Assembly (NCBI GenBank): GCA_963724135.1
Contig: CAVRTA010000006.1
Location: 1,240,001 to 1,304,000 of the forward strand
Direction: 5' to 3'
From: DATLGB01 sp963724135
Lineage (GTDB): Bacteria; Actinomycetota; Thermoleophilia; Solirubrobacterales; Solirubrobacteraceae
DNA: 64,000 nucleotides
The position numbers were made by a program, and so were the translations under genes. Below are positions 61,053 through 64,000 of the stretch, in pieces. The notes below the pieces were generated by a model that saw only the letters and a list, made by a program, of their open reading frames with translations, was not told the origin of the DNA and did no database searches. Position 1 is the stretch's first letter, and each line of letters opens with the position of its first letter.

Positions 61053-62771
61053 CTACGGGCGCACCCGCTCGCAATCGTCGGACACCCGGTCGAACCGGTC
61101 GGCGCGGACGAGATCCCGGCCGGGGCCGCAGTCGACGGCGTCCGCGCCGCCGCCGCGCACGAGCAGCCGATCGGCGCCTGCGCCGCCGTACAGGCAGTCG
61201 CGCCTGCGGCGCCCGCGCAGCTTGTCCGACCGCCGCCCGCCGCGGCGCACGCGCTCGCAGGGAATCTTCACCGGCCGCCGCGCCCGCCCCGCGTTCCCGG
61301 TCGTGTCGCGAGCGACTGCCGCCAGCGTGTAGGAGCCGGGCGCGACTCGGCGGGGGTCATACCGCGCCTCGTAGCGCGCGCCGGGCTCGAACGAGGAGCC
61401 GTGGGCGGGCTCCGTCGCGCTGCGCAAGGACCGCCCGCCGAGCCGCCACTGGACGCTCGCGATGCCGCGGTCGTCGGATGCGATCGCCGACAGCAGGACG
61501 AGACCGCGCGCGTCGGCGGGCATCGAGACGGCGGGCGACGTCACGTCTGTCGTGCGCACGGCGACCGGCCCGAGCGTCACGAATCCGCGCGCGAGCGCCG
61601 GCGCGTGGCCACTGCCGGCCGCGCCCGCGAGATCGGCGACGCTCGCGTCGTTGAGACGCAGGGCGAGCAGCCTCCCCGAGCGCACCGCGAACGCGAGGTC
61701 CCCCGATGCCGAGACCGGCCCGGCTCCTCCCGGCGCCGTCCCGACGACGCCGAGGTCGCCGCTTCGCAGGACCGACACGGCGGCGGTGGTGCTCACCACC
61801 AGCAGCGGGTCGGTCGTGCCGGCGAGGGCGACGCCCGCCGGCGTGCCGGTGAGAGCCCGCGCCGGGCCGGCGCGAAGCGTCCCGTCGGCCGCCTGGTCGA
61901 GCCGCACGACCCGCGTGCCCTCGCCGCCGCGCGTGAGGACGACCAGGGCCGACGTCGGCGACGGCGCCGTGTCGGGAGCGGCGAACGCCGCCGGGTCCTC
62001 ACCGAGGTTGACGGTGGCATACGGCGGCTGCGCGAAGTCCCCGTCGGCACGGCGAAGGTCGATGCCGCCCGTGCGCGCGACGGCGACGACGAACTGCGGC
62101 GGGCTGCCGAGCACGATCAGCGCCGGGGCGACGTCAGCCTGGAGGCCGACGGTCGCGGCCGAGGTGACGGCGCCGAGGCCGGCGTCGGCGCCGACCGGCA
62201 CGCGCACCAGCGAGGGCCCGCGCGTGCAGCCGCCGTTCATCGTGAAGAACAAGAGCCGCGAGCCGTCGGACGCCGGCGGGGTCAGCAGCGGCGAGCCCGC
62301 CACCACACAGCCGAGCGAGTCCGGGATCGCGACGTCCGGCCCCAGGCGCGTGCCGGTGCGGGCGTCGAGGCGCGCGATGTCGACGCCCGCGCCGTCGTTG
62401 TGCACGGCGAACAGCGCACCCGACCCGGACACGAGCGCGATCCCGGAGCCGAAGGTGGTCGCGGGGTCCGTCACCGGGGAGTCGACGATCGGCACCGGGG
62501 TCGTGACATCCGCCCCGCCGGTGAGCAGGCGCACGTGGATGCGCCCGTCGCCGGTGCCGTAGGCGACGCGCTGCTCGGAGGGCGAGCTGCCCTCCGTGAC
62601 GATCGCCGGCGTTCGCACCGATTCCCCGCCGATCGCCCACGCGGCCAGCGCCGGCAGAGCGCCCGGCTCGACCGGCTGCGTCGAGGACCGCGACGCCGCG
62701 CCGCCGGCGACCGGCCACGCCGTGGCGTGCGCGGCCGGGACGATCAACAGCAGCAGCGCAGAGCTACACAG
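61053..62771 (-). CDS. Secreted propeller-like protein with RTX-like C-terminus
   Basis: This exported protein of about 570 residues begins with a hydrophobic signal (LCSSALLLLIVPAAHA). Repeated beta-strand blocks rich in Gly, Val and Asp follow (for example LLVVSTTAAVSVLRSGDLGVV), consistent with a propeller. A Big/Ig-like segment (SIASDDRGIASVQWRLGG) comes next. A basic Cys pair and an RTX-like stretch (GGAGADRLLVRGGGADAVDC, then GPGRDLV) close it, which may bind calcium. No standard start codon fits the signal; CTG 62771 is used, overlapping the aldehyde dehydrogenase end. The true start is uncertain. Confidence 0.65.
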   Translation of the reverse strand: MCSSALLLLIVPAAHATAWPVAGGAASRSSTQPVEPGALPALAAWAIGGESVRTPAIVTEGSSPSEQRVAYGTGDGRIHVRLLTGGADVTTPVPIVDSPVTDPATTFGSGIALVSGSGALFAVHNDGAGVDIARLDARTGTRLGPDVAIPDSLGCVVAGSPLLTPPASDGSRLLFFTMNGGCTRGPSLVRVPVGADAGLGAVTSAATVGLQADVAPALIVLGSPPQFVVAVARTGGIDLRRADGDFAQPPYATVNLGEDPAAFAAPDTAPSPTSALVVLTRGGEGTRVVRLDQAADGTLRAGPARALTGTPAGVALAGTTDPLLVVSTTAAVSVLRSGDLGVVGTAPGGAGPVSASGDLAFAVRSGRLLALRLNDASVADLAGAAGSGHAPALARGFVTLGPVAVRTTDVTSPAVSMPADARGLVLLSAIASDDRGIASVQWRLGGRSLRSATEPAHGSSFEPGARYEARYDPRRVAPGSYTLAAVARDTTGNAGRARRPVKIPCERVRRGGRRSDKLRGRRRRDCLYGGAGADRLLVRGGGADAVDCGPGRDLVRADRFDRVSDDCERVRP

Positions 62772-64000
62772 CCATCGCGATGTACTTCGTCTCCAGGTAC
62801 TCGTGGATGCCCTCCGTCCCGCCCTCGCGGCCGAAGCCGGACTGCTTGACGCCGCCGAACGGCGCGCTCGCGTTGGAGACGATGCCCTGGTTGAGACCGA
62901 CCATGCCGGTCTCGAGGCCCTCGCAGACGCGGAACGCGCGTTCCAGGTCGCGCGTGTAGACGTAGGCGACCAGGCCGTACTCGGTGGCGTTGGCGGCGGC
63001 GAGGGCCTCGTCCTCGGACCCGAACGTCGCGACCGGAGCCACCGGACCGAAGATCTCCTCCTTGAGCACACGGGCGTCATCCCTCACCCCCGACAACACG
63101 GTCGGGGCGTAGAAGTATCCCGGTCCGTCCAGCGCCTCACCGCCGACGACGGCCTCCGCGCCCTTGCTCGTCGCGTCGCCGACGAGCTCGGCAACCTTCT
63201 CCCTTTGGTCCGCGTCGATCAGCGGGCCGACCTCGACCCCCTCCTCGGTGCCGCGGCCGACCTTCATCGCGCCGAGCCTGTCGGCGAGCTTGGCGGTGAA
63301 CTCATCAGCGACAGCCTCGGCGACGTGGAAGCGGTTGGCCGAGGTGCACGCCTCGCCGATGTTGCGCATCTTGGCGATCACCGCGCCCTCGACGGCGGCA
63401 TCCACGTCGGCGTCCTCGAACACCAGGAACGGCGCGTTGCCGCCGAGCTCCATCGAGACCTTGAGCACCTGCGCGGCGGACTGCTCGATCAGCATGCGTC
63501 CGACCTCGGTCGATCCGGTGAAGGACAGCTTGCGCAACCGCGGGTCCTCGAAGAGGGGCTTCGACACCGCGGATGCCGAGTGTGAGGTGACCACGTTGAG
63601 CACGCCGCCCGGGAGTCCCGCCTCCTGGAGGATCTGCGCCAGCGCGAACATCGACAGCGGGGTCTGCTTGGCGGGCTTGACGACCATCGTGCAGCCGGCC
63701 GCCACGGCGGGACCGATCTTGCGGGTGCCCATCGCCATCGGGAAGTTCCAGGGGGTGATGAAGTAGCAGGGCCCGACCGGCTGCTTCATCACCAGCATGC
63801 GCCCGGCCCCGGTGGGGGCCACCTGCGAAGCGGCCGTCGATCCGCACCGCCTCCTCGCCGAACCAGCGCAGGAAGTCGGCGGCGTAGACGACCTCGGCCT
63901 TGGACTCCTTGATCGTCTTTCCCATCTCCAGCGTCATCAGCAGCGCCAGGTCGTCCTGCGCGCTCGATGATCAGCTCGTAGGCCCTGCGCAGGATCTCGC
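62764..64000 (-). pseudogene. Aldehyde dehydrogenase (succinate-semialdehyde type), frameshifted and 5' partial
   Basis: This is an NAD(P)-dependent aldehyde dehydrogenase of the GabD/succinate-semialdehyde class. PVGPCYFITPWNFPMAMGTR, KPAKQTPLSM, SFTGSTEVGRML, MELGGNAPFLVF with the general-base Glu, GEACTSANRF with the catalytic Cys and FGGVKQSGFGREGG are intact. The clean frame starts at about 63820. Upstream, LLMTLEMGKTIKESKAEVVY continues in another frame, and a further shift lies near 63961. Two single-base indels in 170 bases suggest sequence errors at the right edge. The gene continues past the window. Confidence 0.85.

Overview
The window is a very GC-rich stretch of an actinobacterial chromosome. 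GTG starts are frequent, and many genes begin 6 to 11 bases after a TAnnnT -10 element, as leaderless actinobacterial genes do. A PAC2 protein, a DUF2342 zinc protein, secreted proteins with Arg/Lys-rich tails and a penicillin-acylase/ABC-exporter operon suggest the class Thermoleophilia (Solirubrobacter/Conexibacter-like). That placement is inference from gene content. A selenocysteine tRNA shows that the genome decodes UGA as Sec.

Region by region. 1-8.9 kb: a GGDEF-EAL protein, a structured repeat-rich gap, a histone-like coiled-coil protein, a DUF2342 protein with an IMPase, and a UvrD-type helicase-nuclease. 8.8-13.5 kb: an ApbE/ferric-reductase-like membrane operon next to an OmpR-type two-component system, flanked by two small proteins with the same Gly-Arg repeat tail. 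13.5-17 kb: MFS transporter, PAC2 protein, zinc lipoprotein and tRNA-Sec. 17.2-33.7 kb: two drug-type ABC exporter operons bracket a compact six-gene peptide operon. This operon has four small proteins, three of them close paralogues with a shared leader, then a membrane M50 metalloprotease with a PqqD-like N-terminus and a secreted protein with two CTGC motifs. It has a divergent ClpN-HTH gene and two palindromes in its promoter region, and it is the best candidate here for an undescribed system. The second exporter operon ends with a secreted penicillin acylase-type hydrolase.

34-45 kb is mostly housekeeping and envelope genes: sulfatase, FMN reductase, pyrophosphatase, MscL with a zinc ribbon, two half-size TSUP proteins, trehalose phosphatase, a glycosyltransferase, PilZ, a split PolX, a dolichol-phosphate mannose synthase-like enzyme, a SpoIIM-like protein and thioredoxin. 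45-53 kb holds a large subtilase separated from its PASTA tail by one base, ileS, YceI and MarR. 53.3-56.6 kb carries four consecutive genes that need at least a dozen single-base corrections, and the aldehyde dehydrogenase at the right edge needs two more. Assembly indels are the simplest explanation, and those genes are probably intact in the organism.

A second cross-window signal is a 29-31 base palindrome (CTTCACAAAAGGG arms, TCCGT or ACGGA centre). It occurs as an inverted pair inside the apbE and glycosyltransferase reading frames, and singly between the hydrolase and fumarase genes. It is read through in two different frames without a stop, like a palindromic repeat that inserts into genes. 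Three cyclic-di-GMP proteins (GGDEF-EAL, response regulator-GGDEF, PilZ) are scattered across the window.
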